Shown one piece after another: positions 1-8,130 of a stretch of DNA of 64,000 bases. Below the pieces are notes generated by a model, which searched no databases, was not told the origin of the DNA, and saw nothing but the letters and a program-made list of their open reading frames with translations. Source of the DNA: Enterococcus termitis (GTDB lineage: Bacteria; Bacillota; Bacilli; Lactobacillales; Enterococcaceae); assembly GCF_001730305.1 (NCBI RefSeq), contig NZ_MIJY01000044.1, positions 186,001-250,000 of the forward strand, read 5' to 3'. A program made the position numbers and the translations under genes. Within the stretch, counting starts at the first letter, position 1. Each line of letters begins with the position of its first letter.

Positions 1-1422
1 CGTCAAGGATTTTCGATCACTGGAGATGAAAGTAAGATCCGTCTGTTAATGGAATTCATCACACAAAAAGAGATAACGGAATACGACATTTATCAAATCA
101 TGAGCTATTTTGTTCAATCTGGTCAGCAAAAAAAGATGAAGGAAGTTCATGTGGGGGTCAATACGATCTTTCAAAAAATTTACCAAGTTGCTTTGAAAGA
201 AATGACGAATTTGATCGATCCTTCTTTATTCGATCAGTTTAATTACGCTGAAATCCTTTCAATCACTTTGCGTGTGGCGATCGCGGCTTCGCGTATGCAG
301 CTGCATCATACTGTTGGCGGCTATAAGATGCTGACGAATCAAAAAGTTTTACAACAAAAGCAGGAGCTGCCGTTTTTATTGATGAAAAAGGTGTTTGATC
401 ACTATGAACTGCCGTTGTTAGCGGATGAATATTTCTATATATACAGTGATGTATTTGTAGCGAATGATCGTCAAGATATTGTTGGTTTGACAGAAGAGCT
501 GATCAAAGATGTTTCAGAAGAAATCGACTTCCCTTTTTATCGAGATCAGCAGTTATTTACAAATCTTTTTGCACATTTATCCTTACGCTTAACCAAAAAG
601 CATCTATACATCAATGAATACAATCCATTTGTCGATGATATTAAAGCAAAATATCCTCAATTGTTTTCAGCGATCCAACATGCAAGCCAAAGTGATATCG
701 TCGGTTCTGCCTTATTGATCAACGATTCATTTATCGCCTATATTGCATTGCATTTTTTAGTTGCATATGAAAAGAATCAGCACGAGATCAATGTTGTACG
801 GATCGTGTATGTCTGTTCTACAGGGCTGGGTGTAACTAGTTTGATCGAACAAAAAATTCTGGAAGAAGTAGCGAATGTCGAGATTGCTGGTTTTGCATCT
901 GTTTTGAATGCCGTGGAGGTTATTGAAGCAAAAAATCCAGATTTGATTCTAAGTATTTTTCCGATTGAAAGTATGAATCGCCCATTTGTCAAAGTCAATC
1001 CTTTACCGACTGAAGCAGATATTCATAGCATTCAAGAAGAAGTCAATAAGATTTTGACTCATACGAAAGCAGGAAAAGTGCCTCGTTTAATTCCACGTAA
1101 GCAAGTAAAAGAACAACAAGGGATCGAATCAGAAAGCAGAGATATTTTAGTTCGGACGTATATTATCTATGAAGAACTGCTAAAAGCCTTTGGTGAAAAC
1201 TTGACACAAGAATATAAAGAAGCCTTTTTACTACACGTGATGTTGATGGTTCATCGCATCACATTCGACAGTCAGTATGAAAATGAAGGCAATATTGTCA
1301 AGGAAATCTTATTGATGCAGCATGAATTGGTTCAAAAGATTGAACAGATTTTCGCTAAAAATGATTTGATGGTGAATCAAGCAGAAATAACTGCTTTATT
1401 GAACTATATAAGAAAGGAGTAG
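1..1422 (+). CDS. PRD-domain transcriptional regulator (BglG/LicR type), 5' partial
   Basis: The reading frame is open from base 1, so the ATG at 49 is internal and the N-terminus lies outside the window. The first visible residues (RQGFSITGDESKIR) resemble the linker just before the first PRD of BglG/LicR-type regulators. Two PRD-like helical regions follow, then an EIIB-like segment about 250 residues after base 49 (VYVCSTGLGVTS), where a Cys could be phosphorylated by the PTS, then a C-terminal helical domain. Such proteins are antiterminators or activators whose activity is set by PTS phosphorylation. It lies 5 bases upstream of a second PRD protein and heads the cluster, so it most likely controls it. 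The DNA- or RNA-binding end is not visible, so the mode of action is inferred. Confidence 0.85.
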   Translation, partial: RQGFSITGDESKIRLLMEFITQKEITEYDIYQIMSYFVQSGQQKKMKEVHVGVNTIFQKIYQVALKEMTNLIDPSLFDQFNYAEILSITLRVAIAASRMQLHHTVGGYKMLTNQKVLQQKQELPFLLMKKVFDHYELPLLADEYFYIYSDVFVANDRQDIVGLTEELIKDVSEEIDFPFYRDQQLFTNLFAHLSLRLTKKHLYINEYNPFVDDIKAKYPQLFSAIQHASQSDIVGSALLINDSFIAYIALHFLVAYEKNQHEINVVRIVYVCSTGLGVTSLIEQKILEEVANVEIAGFASVLNAVEVIEAKNPDLILSIFPIESMNRPFVKVNPLPTEADIHSIQEEVNKILTHTKAGKVPRLIPRKQVKEQQGIESESRDILVRTYIIYEELLKAFGENLTQEYKEAFLLHVMLMVHRITFDSQYENEGNIVKEILLMQHELVQKIEQIFAKNDLMVNQAEITALLNYIRKE

Positions 1423-1427
1423 CATGT

Positions 1428-1766
1428 ATGAAGCTGACGGACGATGCAAAAAAAATAATAGAGGGAAGTTCATATCAAGTTGAGCTGGAAGCTGCGCTTG
1501 AAAAAATCAGAGAACTATTGATTGAGCAACGGATCGAACCAACTGAATTACAGTGGACGATACTGATCAACCATGTGAATGAAATGATCAAGCGTTCAAA
1601 AAACAATGAAAAGATGGCAGGTGTTGATCCAGCCATGTTTGAAGAAGTGTCTAAAGAAGCATTGATGATCGCAGATCAAGTTGTCCAGTCTATCGGTAAT
1701 TTACCGCAAGATGAAATGTATGTACTGTCGATCCATTTTGAGGCAGCAAGACAAAACGAAGTGTAA
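1428..1766 (+). CDS. Small PRD domain protein (EF_0829/AHA_3910 family)
   Basis: This 112-residue helical protein follows the regulator by 5 bases, with a good ribosome binding site (aaaggag). It has no visible DNA-binding domain and corresponds to a single PRD-like module. The NHVNEMIKR stretch carries the histidine-containing helix typical of PRDs. From memory, it matches a family defined only by its position next to the SFCGS/DUF4310-4312 genes. A free-standing PRD could act as a phosphorylation relay or as a titrating partner of the upstream regulator; that is inference. An alternative is a subunit of the neighbouring uncharacterised transporter. Confidence 0.75.
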   Translation: MKLTDDAKKIIEGSSYQVELEAALEKIRELLIEQRIEPTELQWTILINHVNEMIKRSKNNEKMAGVDPAMFEEVSKEALMIADQVVQSIGNLPQDEMYVLSIHFEAARQNEV

Positions 1767-1855
1767 GCAAGTAAAGGAAACAGCCGGATAAAAAATGGTT
1801 GATCAAAGAACAATATTTATCCGAGACTACTATAAAAAAATTGGAGGAATAAATC

Positions 1856-2209
1856 ATGGTAACAGTCGTAATCGCAGATCGTTTAGGTAAAGGTCAAAAT
1901 GTCGCAAAAGGTGTAGAAGCAGCTGGCGGGAAAGCCGTTGTTGTTCCAGGAATGGGCGCAGATATGCGTTTGGGAGATGTGATGCAGCAAGAGAATGCGG
2001 ATCTAGGTATTTCATTTTGTGGAAGCGGTGGTGCAGGAGCCTTAACAGCTGCCACTAAATATGGTTATCCAGAACGTCATGGTATGCGCTCGATCGATGA
2101 AGGTGTAACAGCAATCAATGATGGTAAAACCGTTTTAGGCTTTGGTTTTATGGATCAAGAAGAATTAGGGAAACGAATTGTAGAAGCTTACATGAAAAAG
2201 AATGCTTAG
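1856..2209 (+). CDS. SFCGS family glycine-rich protein (EF_0830/AHA_3911 family)
   Basis: This 117-residue soluble protein starts after a strong ribosome binding site (ttggaggaa). It carries the family hallmark ISFCGSGGAGAL near residues 57-68, with one conserved Cys in a glycine-rich loop. The alpha/beta pattern at the N-terminus (VTVVIADRLGKGQN) recalls small PTS EIIB proteins, which also use a loop Cys as phosphate acceptor. The family is known only from conserved clusters with DUF4312, DUF4311 and DUF4310, as here. No activity has been established that I know of. I infer a phospho-carrier or regulatory subunit of the adjacent membrane proteins. Confidence 0.85.
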   Translation: MVTVVIADRLGKGQNVAKGVEAAGGKAVVVPGMGADMRLGDVMQQENADLGISFCGSGGAGALTAATKYGYPERHGMRSIDEGVTAINDGKTVLGFGFMDQEELGKRIVEAYMKKNA

Positions 2210-2252
2210 GATTTACGATTAGTTGCAACGAAAATCAGGGGAGGAAGCATCG

Positions 2253-2627
2253 ATGGAACAAGTAACATTAAAAAAGAAGCAAGTCATTCAAGTGGAAGGA
2301 ACAGGGAAAGAAAAGAATTTGGCTTTTGCAAACGCACTGAATCAGATCCACAATCGAGTGTTGAAGGAAAAAGATGACGTCATCGTACGTATCGAGCCTT
2401 TAGATATTCAAATCGTCAAAGCGGATCAAGAGACGTATACAGAACGTTTTCTATTCTTCTTTTTACCAAGAATACGTGCGGATTATCGTGTCGTGCTTGA
2501 TGTGACAGTAGAAATCACTTTGATCGAAATGGATACTGTTGCATTTATTGAGAAAAAAGTTACGGATCCAAATGGTCTTCCTCTTCCGTTTGGAAAAAGG
2601 AAAAGAATACAGAAGGAGGCAAATTAA
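2253..2627 (+). CDS. DUF4312 family protein (EF_0831 family)
   Basis: The start is placed at ATG 2253, 7-10 bases after ggggagg, rather than at the in-frame TTG 2223, which has no good ribosome binding site. That gives 124 residues. The protein is soluble and rich in beta strands (VIVRIEPLDIQIVKA, VVLDVTVEITLIEM). It has no catalytic motif that I recognise. It is always found between SFCGS and DUF4311 genes in this cluster type, so a role as a cytosolic partner of the two membrane proteins is likely. The stop codon directly abuts the next start, indicating translational coupling. Confidence 0.82.
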   Translation: MEQVTLKKKQVIQVEGTGKEKNLAFANALNQIHNRVLKEKDDVIVRIEPLDIQIVKADQETYTERFLFFFLPRIRADYRVVLDVTVEITLIEMDTVAFIEKKVTDPNGLPLPFGKRKRIQKEAN

Positions 2628-3410
2628 ATGGATGTGTTAGTTGTTTTACTTAAATCATTATTGATTGGAGGTGTCGTTGGTTTTGCTGCAGGAGCTGGGG
2701 CAGCTAGAATGTTTCACGCACCAAGTACCCAAGGTTTGGGTGCATTTAGAACGTTAGGAGAGATGAATGCATGTGAAGGAGATGCGGCTAGCCACTTTTC
2801 TTTCGGGCTGGGGTTCTTCTTTAACGCATGGGCTTCAACAGTGGGAGCAGGGGCGTTTACTCAAGATGTCGATCATCGTGTCATTCCTAACTGGGCAGCC
2901 GCTGCCTTGTTGGTAAAAAATAAAAATGTTGCTGAAACGATGCACAACCCTAAAAAAATGGGGATCTCTGGTGCTGTTATTGGGATGCTGGTCGTTGCGT
3001 TCTTGAATACCACAGCTTCTGCAATTCCAGAATCGTTACAAGTAACTGCGGTGGCTGTTTTAGTGCCTGCTGCGAATCTATTGATCAATACCGTTATGCC
3101 CGTGCTATTTTGGCTTGCGGCGATTGATGCTGGGAAGCGTTCAGGGCTTTGGGCGACGATATTTGGCGGATTAGCAACCATGATCATGGGCAATGCCGTT
3201 CCTGGGGTTGTTTTAGGTATTTTAATTGGTAAAGGTGTCGATGAGATCGGCTGGAACAAAGTGACGAAAAGTATGATGGCAGCAGTTATTCTATTGTTTG
3301 TATTGAGTGGATTTTTCCGTGGCTTTGATTTACAGATGATCGAAAGCTTCCGCATGCAAATTCCAGGCTGGCTGCAAAATATGCATGATGTTTTTACTAT
3401 TGGTAATTAA
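2628..3410 (+). CDS. DUF4311 family membrane protein (EF_0832 family)
   Basis: This 260-residue protein is very hydrophobic and glycine/alanine-rich, with roughly six to seven membrane segments. The first is at residues 5-25, and others lie around residues 110-135, 140-160, 170-195 and 215-230. A polar loop near residues 32-60 (ARMFHAPSTQGLGAF, NACEGDAASHFSFG) holds conserved His, Cys and Glu and could line a substrate path. It starts immediately after the DUF4312 stop codon. Family function is unknown. Pairing with the DUF4310 membrane protein suggests the two form a membrane channel or transporter; this is inferred from context. Confidence 0.85.
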   Translation: MDVLVVLLKSLLIGGVVGFAAGAGAARMFHAPSTQGLGAFRTLGEMNACEGDAASHFSFGLGFFFNAWASTVGAGAFTQDVDHRVIPNWAAAALLVKNKNVAETMHNPKKMGISGAVIGMLVVAFLNTTASAIPESLQVTAVAVLVPAANLLINTVMPVLFWLAAIDAGKRSGLWATIFGGLATMIMGNAVPGVVLGILIGKGVDEIGWNKVTKSMMAAVILLFVLSGFFRGFDLQMIESFRMQIPGWLQNMHDVFTIGN

Positions 3411-3435
3411 TTGAGCAGAAAGAGAGGCGTATACG

Positions 3436-4101
3436 ATGGAAGAGATAGTAGAATTAGAAGGAAAAAAGAATTTTTGGTTTGCTGACTGGTCCTTTCCGAT
3501 TTTGGTTGGATTGTTGTCTGCCGGTGTTTTTGCCGGAACACATATGTACTTCGAGCATGGAGTAGGGGCTTTTAATGAGGTAGCAATCGTTGCAATGTTA
3601 AAAGCTGGTATGGACGGCGGTTCATATGGCGCAGCAGCAGCGTTTGGTGCGAGTTTCTTGTTTGCACGTATTTTAGAAGGTTCGTTAGTAGGGATCTTGG
3701 ATATTGGCGGAGCGATTTTAACTGGGGTTGGAATTGGCGTACCTGCTATTTTATTGAGTATGAATATAACGGCACCAGTAGAAAATTTTGCCTTATCTTT
3801 GATCATTGGGATGATTCTTGGCCTGATCATTGGCGGTATTATCATCGTTATTCGTAAATTTACGATCAATCAATCGAACTCAACGTTTGGTGCAGATGTT
3901 ATGATGGGCGCAGGAAATGCTTCCGGACGATTTTTAGGACCGCTGATCATTATTAGCGCATGTGGTGCTTCAGCGCCTATCGGGATTGGTTCGATCATCG
4001 GAGCAGTGGTTTTCTATGTTTGGAAAAAACCAATTGCTGGTGGCGCGATTTTAGGAGCAATGATATTTGGTGCAATCTTCCCGGTGGATTTACCTAGTTA
4101 A
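3436..4101 (+). CDS. DUF4310 family membrane protein (EF_0833 family)
   Basis: This 221-residue, glycine-rich polytopic membrane protein follows DUF4311 by 25 bases with its own ribosome binding site (gagaggcg). There are about six hydrophobic segments: residues 13-35, 60-80, 85-105, 115-140, 165-185 and 195-215. Motifs such as GGSYGAAAAFGAS and GADVMMGAGNASGRFLGP are family features. No ATPase is encoded nearby, so if this is a transporter it is secondary or PTS-linked. It is the last gene before an internal promoter. Function is unknown; membership is recognised by composition and neighbours. Confidence 0.85.
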   Translation: MEEIVELEGKKNFWFADWSFPILVGLLSAGVFAGTHMYFEHGVGAFNEVAIVAMLKAGMDGGSYGAAAAFGASFLFARILEGSLVGILDIGGAILTGVGIGVPAILLSMNITAPVENFALSLIIGMILGLIIGGIIIVIRKFTINQSNSTFGADVMMGAGNASGRFLGPLIIISACGASAPIGIGSIIGAVVFYVWKKPIAGGAILGAMIFGAIFPVDLPS

Positions 4102-4127
4102 ACAGCTTTAAAATTGCACTTTTCTTT

Positions 4128-4165
4128 TGAAAACCGTTTACATTATAACGTTACTATGTTATTAT
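4128..4165 (+). promoter_or_regulatory. Internal promoter with overlapping cre-like site
   Basis: TTTACA (4137-4142) and TATTAT (4160-4165) are separated by exactly 17 bases, with an extended TG before the -10. TGAAAACCGTTTACA (4128-4142) resembles a CcpA cre site: the right half CGTTTACA fits well, the left half carries one extra base. Its overlap with the -35 would give catabolite repression. The site lies between the DUF4310 gene and the EIIC gene. Confidence 0.6.
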
Positions 4166-4220
4166 GAATTAGAAATAATTATATTTATTTATCTAATTTT
4201 TTGAATGGGGGACAAAAGAA

Positions 4221-5540
4221 ATGAATGGTTTTGTGTTATGGATGGAGCAGCATTTGATGCCCGTTGCGAATAAGTTTGGCTCGCAGCGGCACATGGTGGC
4301 AATTAGAAAAGGGCTGATCGCTACGATGCCATTAACAATCGTTGGCTCGTTCTTTACAGTGTTTCAGAATATTCCGATTGAAGCGTATACGAAGTTTATC
4401 ACTCCGTATTTGCCTGTCTTGGATATTCCGTCAAGATACACGATGGGGATTTTAGCTTTGTATGCGACGTTTGGGATTGCTTCGGCATTGGCGAAAAGTT
4501 ACAAACTGGATTCATTAAGTTGCGGTCTGCTTGCTTTGATGGCATTTTTAGTTACAGCAGCGCCTCCGACACGTGTGCTTGAAGATGTAACGGATGTGAT
4601 TAGTGCAGGACGCTATATCAATTTAGCGAATTTAGGTTCAGCTTCATTATTTGGAGCTATTGTGACTGCGTTGATTTCTGTAGAGATTTATCGCTTTTTC
4701 ATTGTTAAAAACATTACGATCAAGATGCCAGAAGGCGTTCCGCCAGAAGTATCAAACTCATTTATTGCGTTGATTCCAGGTGCGGTAATCTTAATGTTAT
4801 TCTGGGTGATTCGTCACATTTTAGGATTTGATTTGAATGGCTTCTTAAGTACTATTTTGATGCCTCTAAAAGGAATTTTAGCAGGAAATAGTCTGTTCGG
4901 CGGTCTTCTAACAGTATTTTTAATTTGTTTCTTCTGGGTTTTAGGGATTCACGGTCCTGCGATCATGGGTCCAGTGATTCGACCTTTCTGGGATATGTCG
5001 ATTGCAGAAAACGTAGATGCTTTTACAAACGGCGTCAGTGCGAATAACTTACCAAATATTTTTACTGAACAATTTTTACAATGGTTCATTTGGATCGGCG
5101 GAGCCGGTACTACACTTGCACTAGTTGTGCTGATGATGTTCTCAAAATCAAAATATTTGAAGAGTTTAGGTAGATTGTCTTTCCTTCCAGGTATTTTTAA
5201 TATCAATGAACCAATCATTTTCGGAACACCAATCGTTATGAACCCAATTTTAGGGATTCCATTTATCGTAGCACCGTTAGTGACAACGACCTTGTCTTAT
5301 TTCCTAACAATCAGTAACGTGGTACCGATGATGATGGCGCGTCTCGGCTTTGCTTTTCCTGCACCGATTGCCGCTTGGATGAGTACCAATTGGAGCATTA
5401 CAGCAGCACTTCTTGTCTGTGTCAATTTCGCAATTACTTTGGCGATCTACTACCCATTCTTCAAAGTATATGAAAAACAACAGTTAGACAAAGAAGCAGA
5501 AGAGCTAGCAGCAGAGCAAGCGGCTAAAGAAGCTGTATAA
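4221..5540 (+). CDS. PTS transporter EIIC subunit, lactose/cellobiose family
   Basis: This 439-residue polytopic protein is of full length for a cellobiose-type EIIC. It begins MNGFVLWMEQHLMPVANKFGSQ as CelB-type proteins do, and contains the family motif FNINEPIIFGTPIVMNP near residues 325-345, which forms the sugar-binding site. About ten membrane segments are visible. EIIC moves a sugar across the membrane while the partner EIIB phosphorylates it. No EIIA or EIIB of the cellobiose type is encoded beside it, so it must borrow these subunits or use the SFCGS protein as a partner; the latter is speculative. It has its own promoter. Confidence 0.93.
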   Translation: MNGFVLWMEQHLMPVANKFGSQRHMVAIRKGLIATMPLTIVGSFFTVFQNIPIEAYTKFITPYLPVLDIPSRYTMGILALYATFGIASALAKSYKLDSLSCGLLALMAFLVTAAPPTRVLEDVTDVISAGRYINLANLGSASLFGAIVTALISVEIYRFFIVKNITIKMPEGVPPEVSNSFIALIPGAVILMLFWVIRHILGFDLNGFLSTILMPLKGILAGNSLFGGLLTVFLICFFWVLGIHGPAIMGPVIRPFWDMSIAENVDAFTNGVSANNLPNIFTEQFLQWFIWIGGAGTTLALVVLMMFSKSKYLKSLGRLSFLPGIFNINEPIIFGTPIVMNPILGIPFIVAPLVTTTLSYFLTISNVVPMMMARLGFAFPAPIAAWMSTNWSITAALLVCVNFAITLAIYYPFFKVYEKQQLDKEAEELAAEQAAKEAV

Positions 5541-5554
5541 TCTAAAAAGAGAGG

Positions 5555-5580
5555 GAGGGTAGTAAGGTTACTATCCTCTT
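5555..5580 (+). terminator. Hairpin after EIIC gene (partial terminator)
   Basis: GAGGGTAGTAA pairs with TTACTATCCTC around a very short loop and is followed by only three T residues. It lies between the EIIC gene and the downstream small membrane gene, so it probably attenuates rather than stops transcription. Confidence 0.5.
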
Positions 5581-5593
5581 TGGTGTTTATAGT

Positions 5594-5854
5594 ATGATCA
5601 TGTGGTTTATTGTATTTTTCATTTTTTGTCAGATAATGATCGAAAAAAAATGGTTGCCTAAACAAATATTGAATTTGCGGCTGTTGCCTATCTGCGCCGT
5701 TTCGATCGGTACGATTTTGACAGCGATCGTGATAGGAATCCTCATTCGTCAACCAGTTTTCGTGGTGGGGACAGTAACGATTTTGTGCGGATCGATCATT
5801 TCGTGGCGCTATCGATCTTTTGGGACAGGGATTTCAGAAAAAGAATACAAATAG
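5594..5854 (+). CDS. Small membrane protein in the PTS cluster
   Basis: This 86-residue protein has three hydrophobic stretches (residues 2-15, 29-48 and 54-72) and a charged C-terminus. It does not match a family I recognise. Its ribosome binding site is weak and a second start (MWFIVFF, 5600) is possible. It sits between EIIC and the DUF871 gene in the same direction. It may assist or anchor the EIIC transporter, but nothing in the sequence shows a specific function. Confidence 0.55.
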   Translation: MIMWFIVFFIFCQIMIEKKWLPKQILNLRLLPICAVSIGTILTAIVIGILIRQPVFVVGTVTILCGSIISWRYRSFGTGISEKEYK

Positions 5855-5923
5855 GAAGTATAATGGTATTATCTAAGCAAAATAACCGAATAAATTTGAC
5901 CATCTAGAGCGGAGGAAACAGTG

Positions 5924-7012
5924 ATGAAAAGAGCGTTAGGCGTATCAGTTTATCCAGACCATAGCGATATCGAAAAAGATAAAGCCTATTTAAAGAAAGC
6001 AAGTGAGTGTGGCTTCTCACGTATTTTTATGAGTATGCTGGAAGTAACAGAAGGCAAAGAAGTAGTAAAAGAAAAATTCAAATCATTGATTGGTTACGCG
6101 AAAGCGTTGGGCTTTGAAACAATTCTGGATGTTGCACCCAATATTTTTGATGAGTTGCAGATTTCTTATGATGATTTGACTTTCTTTTCAGAAACAGGTG
6201 CAGACGGGATTCGTTTGGATGTAGGATTTGACGGCAATAAGGAAGCAAAGCTGACCTATAATCCATTTGATTTAGCGATCGAACTGAACATGAGTAATGA
6301 TGTGGCCTATTTAGATAATATTTTGACGTATGAAGCGAATGTTCCATTTCTATACGGCTGTCACAATTTTTATCCGCAGGAAGGGACAGCACTTCCGTAC
6401 GATTTCTTTGAACGGTGCAGTGTTCGCTTCAAGAAGCAAGGGATTCGGACAGCGGCCTTCATCAATTCGCAAGCAGGAGTAATTGGTCCGTGGGATGTGA
6501 ATGATGGTTTGCCGACATTGGAAATGCATCGTCATTTGCCTGTGGAAGTTCAGGCAAAGCATCTATTTGCAACAGGATTGATCGATGATGTGATCATTGG
6601 TAATGCGTATGCATCAGATGAAGAGTTAGAAACGTTAGGACAGCTAAACCGTTACCAGCTAGAGCTTTCGATTGAGTTTACAAACGAAGCAAGTGAAGTC
6701 GAAAAAGAAATAGTACTGACGGAACAGCATTTTAGACGAGGTGACATTACAGATCAAGTCGTGCGCTCGACTGAAGTCCGTAAAAAATATAAAAATGAAG
6801 GTAACCCGGCACATGATCACACACATGCGTTTCAAATTGGTGATGTTGTCGTCGGAAACGATGCGTTTGGGAAATACAAAAATGAACTGCAGATTGTTTT
6901 ACAGCCGCATACCGATGACCGTAAAAACAAAGTAGGGCAAATAACAGAGAAAGAATTGTTGTTGTTGGATTTTGTAAAACCCTGGACGAAATTTAGATTT
7001 ATAGAAAAGTAG
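5924..7012 (+). CDS. MupG-like TIM-barrel protein (DUF871 family)
   Basis: The start is ATG 5924, 7 bases after GGAGGA; the in-frame GTG at 5921 is too close. The 362-residue product has the DUF871 N-terminal signature (LGVSVYPDHS, then FSRIFMSMLE) and the barrel strand GADGIRLDVGF. The C-terminal domain follows from about residue 240 (RGDITDQVVRST, HDHTHAFQIGDVVVGND). Characterised relatives (MupG) hydrolyse 6-phospho-N-acetylmuramyl glycosides taken up by the PTS. The EIIC and deacetylase neighbours fit cleavage of a phosphorylated glycoside in the cytosol. The exact substrate here is unknown. Confidence 0.85.
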   Translation: MKRALGVSVYPDHSDIEKDKAYLKKASECGFSRIFMSMLEVTEGKEVVKEKFKSLIGYAKALGFETILDVAPNIFDELQISYDDLTFFSETGADGIRLDVGFDGNKEAKLTYNPFDLAIELNMSNDVAYLDNILTYEANVPFLYGCHNFYPQEGTALPYDFFERCSVRFKKQGIRTAAFINSQAGVIGPWDVNDGLPTLEMHRHLPVEVQAKHLFATGLIDDVIIGNAYASDEELETLGQLNRYQLELSIEFTNEASEVEKEIVLTEQHFRRGDITDQVVRSTEVRKKYKNEGNPAHDHTHAFQIGDVVVGNDAFGKYKNELQIVLQPHTDDRKNKVGQITEKELLLLDFVKPWTKFRFIEK

Positions 7013-7020
7013 GGGATAAA

Positions 7021-8130
7021 ATGAGTTACGACTTAATCATAAAAAATGGATTAACGATTGAAGGCGAGTCAATAGATATTGCGATTGATGCTGGCAAAAT
7101 CGTCAAAGTTTCAGATACTATAGAAGCAGACAGTAAAAAACAACTTGAATTAGATGGACAAACATATGTATCTGCTGGCTGGATCGATGATCATGTCCAT
7201 TGCTTCGAAAAAATGACTTTATATTACGACTTTCCAGATGAAATTGGCGTAAAAAAGGGAGTAACCACAGTTATTGATGCCGGAACCACCGGAGCAGAAA
7301 ATATCCATGAGTTTTATGATCTTGCTAAACAGGCAAAAACCAACGTTTATGCATTAGTCAATATCTCAAAGTGGGGAATCGTAGAGCAGGATGAGCTAGC
7401 TGATCTTAGCAAAGTCAAAAAAGAACTCATTCATAAAGCGTTGACAGAATTACCTGATTTTGTTGTGGGAATCAAGGCTCGAATGAGTAAAACAGTCATT
7501 GGAGACAATGGCATCACGCCTTTAGAAATGGCTAAACAAATCCAAAAAGAAAATAACGATTTGCCTTTGATGGTTCATATCGGTTCTGCTCCGCCGGAAT
7601 TGGATGAAATTTTAGAACATATGACGAAAGGTGACGTACTGACTCATTGCTTTAATGGCAAACCAAATGGTATTTTGGACAAAGAAAATAGTAAGATTAA
7701 AGACTTTGCTTGGGCCGCGTATGATAAAGGGGTAGTATTTGATATCGGACATGGGACAGATAGTTTTAATTTCCAAGTGGCAGAAACTGCGTTGAAAGAA
7801 GGTATGAAAGCTGCTTCGATCAGTACCGATATTTATATCCGCAATCGTGAAAATGGTCCGGTTTATGACTTAGCAACAACGATGGAAAAATTACGCGTTG
7901 TCGGATATGAGTGGTCAGAAATCATCGAGAAAGTAACTGCCGCACCCGCTAAAAATTTTCATTTTGAGACAAAAGGTCAGCTGAAAGAAGGCTTTGATGG
8001 TGATCTTACGATTTTCAAAATTGAACCGGGTCAAAAAACATTGACAGATTCAAACGGCTTTACAAGAGAAGCAAAAGAACTGATCAAACCAGTGAAAACG
8101 ATTATTGGAGGCACAGTTTATGACAATTAG
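7021..8130 (+). CDS. Amidohydrolase/deacetylase family metal-dependent hydrolase (EF_0837 family)
   Basis: This 369-residue amidohydrolase-superfamily protein has the metal-binding HxH motif DDHVHCF near residues 57-63. The carbamylated-lysine candidate is in VVGIKARMS (about residue 157), with metal ligands in LMVHIGS and LTHCFNG and the catalytic Asp in SISTDIY. A C-terminal composite beta domain (GDLTIFKI) completes it. It is related to dihydroorotase and N-acetyl-amino acid deacetylases and probably removes an N-acetyl group from an amino sugar acid or similar compound. It starts 9 bases after the DUF871 gene and overlaps the PLP enzyme gene by 11 bases. Confidence 0.88.
   Translation: MSYDLIIKNGLTIEGESIDIAIDAGKIVKVSDTIEADSKKQLELDGQTYVSAGWIDDHVHCFEKMTLYYDFPDEIGVKKGVTTVIDAGTTGAENIHEFYDLAKQAKTNVYALVNISKWGIVEQDELADLSKVKKELIHKALTELPDFVVGIKARMSKTVIGDNGITPLEMAKQIQKENNDLPLMVHIGSAPPELDEILEHMTKGDVLTHCFNGKPNGILDKENSKIKDFAWAAYDKGVVFDIGHGTDSFNFQVAETALKEGMKAASISTDIYIRNRENGPVYDLATTMEKLRVVGYEWSEIIEKVTAAPAKNFHFETKGQLKEGFDGDLTIFKIEPGQKTLTDSNGFTREAKELIKPVKTIIGGTVYDN

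Noticed and set aside
3330-3869. Long minus-strand frames opposite DUF4310, DUF4311 and the P-type ATPase genes
   Set aside because: They are antisense shadows of hydrophobic coding sequences, with no ribosome binding sites.
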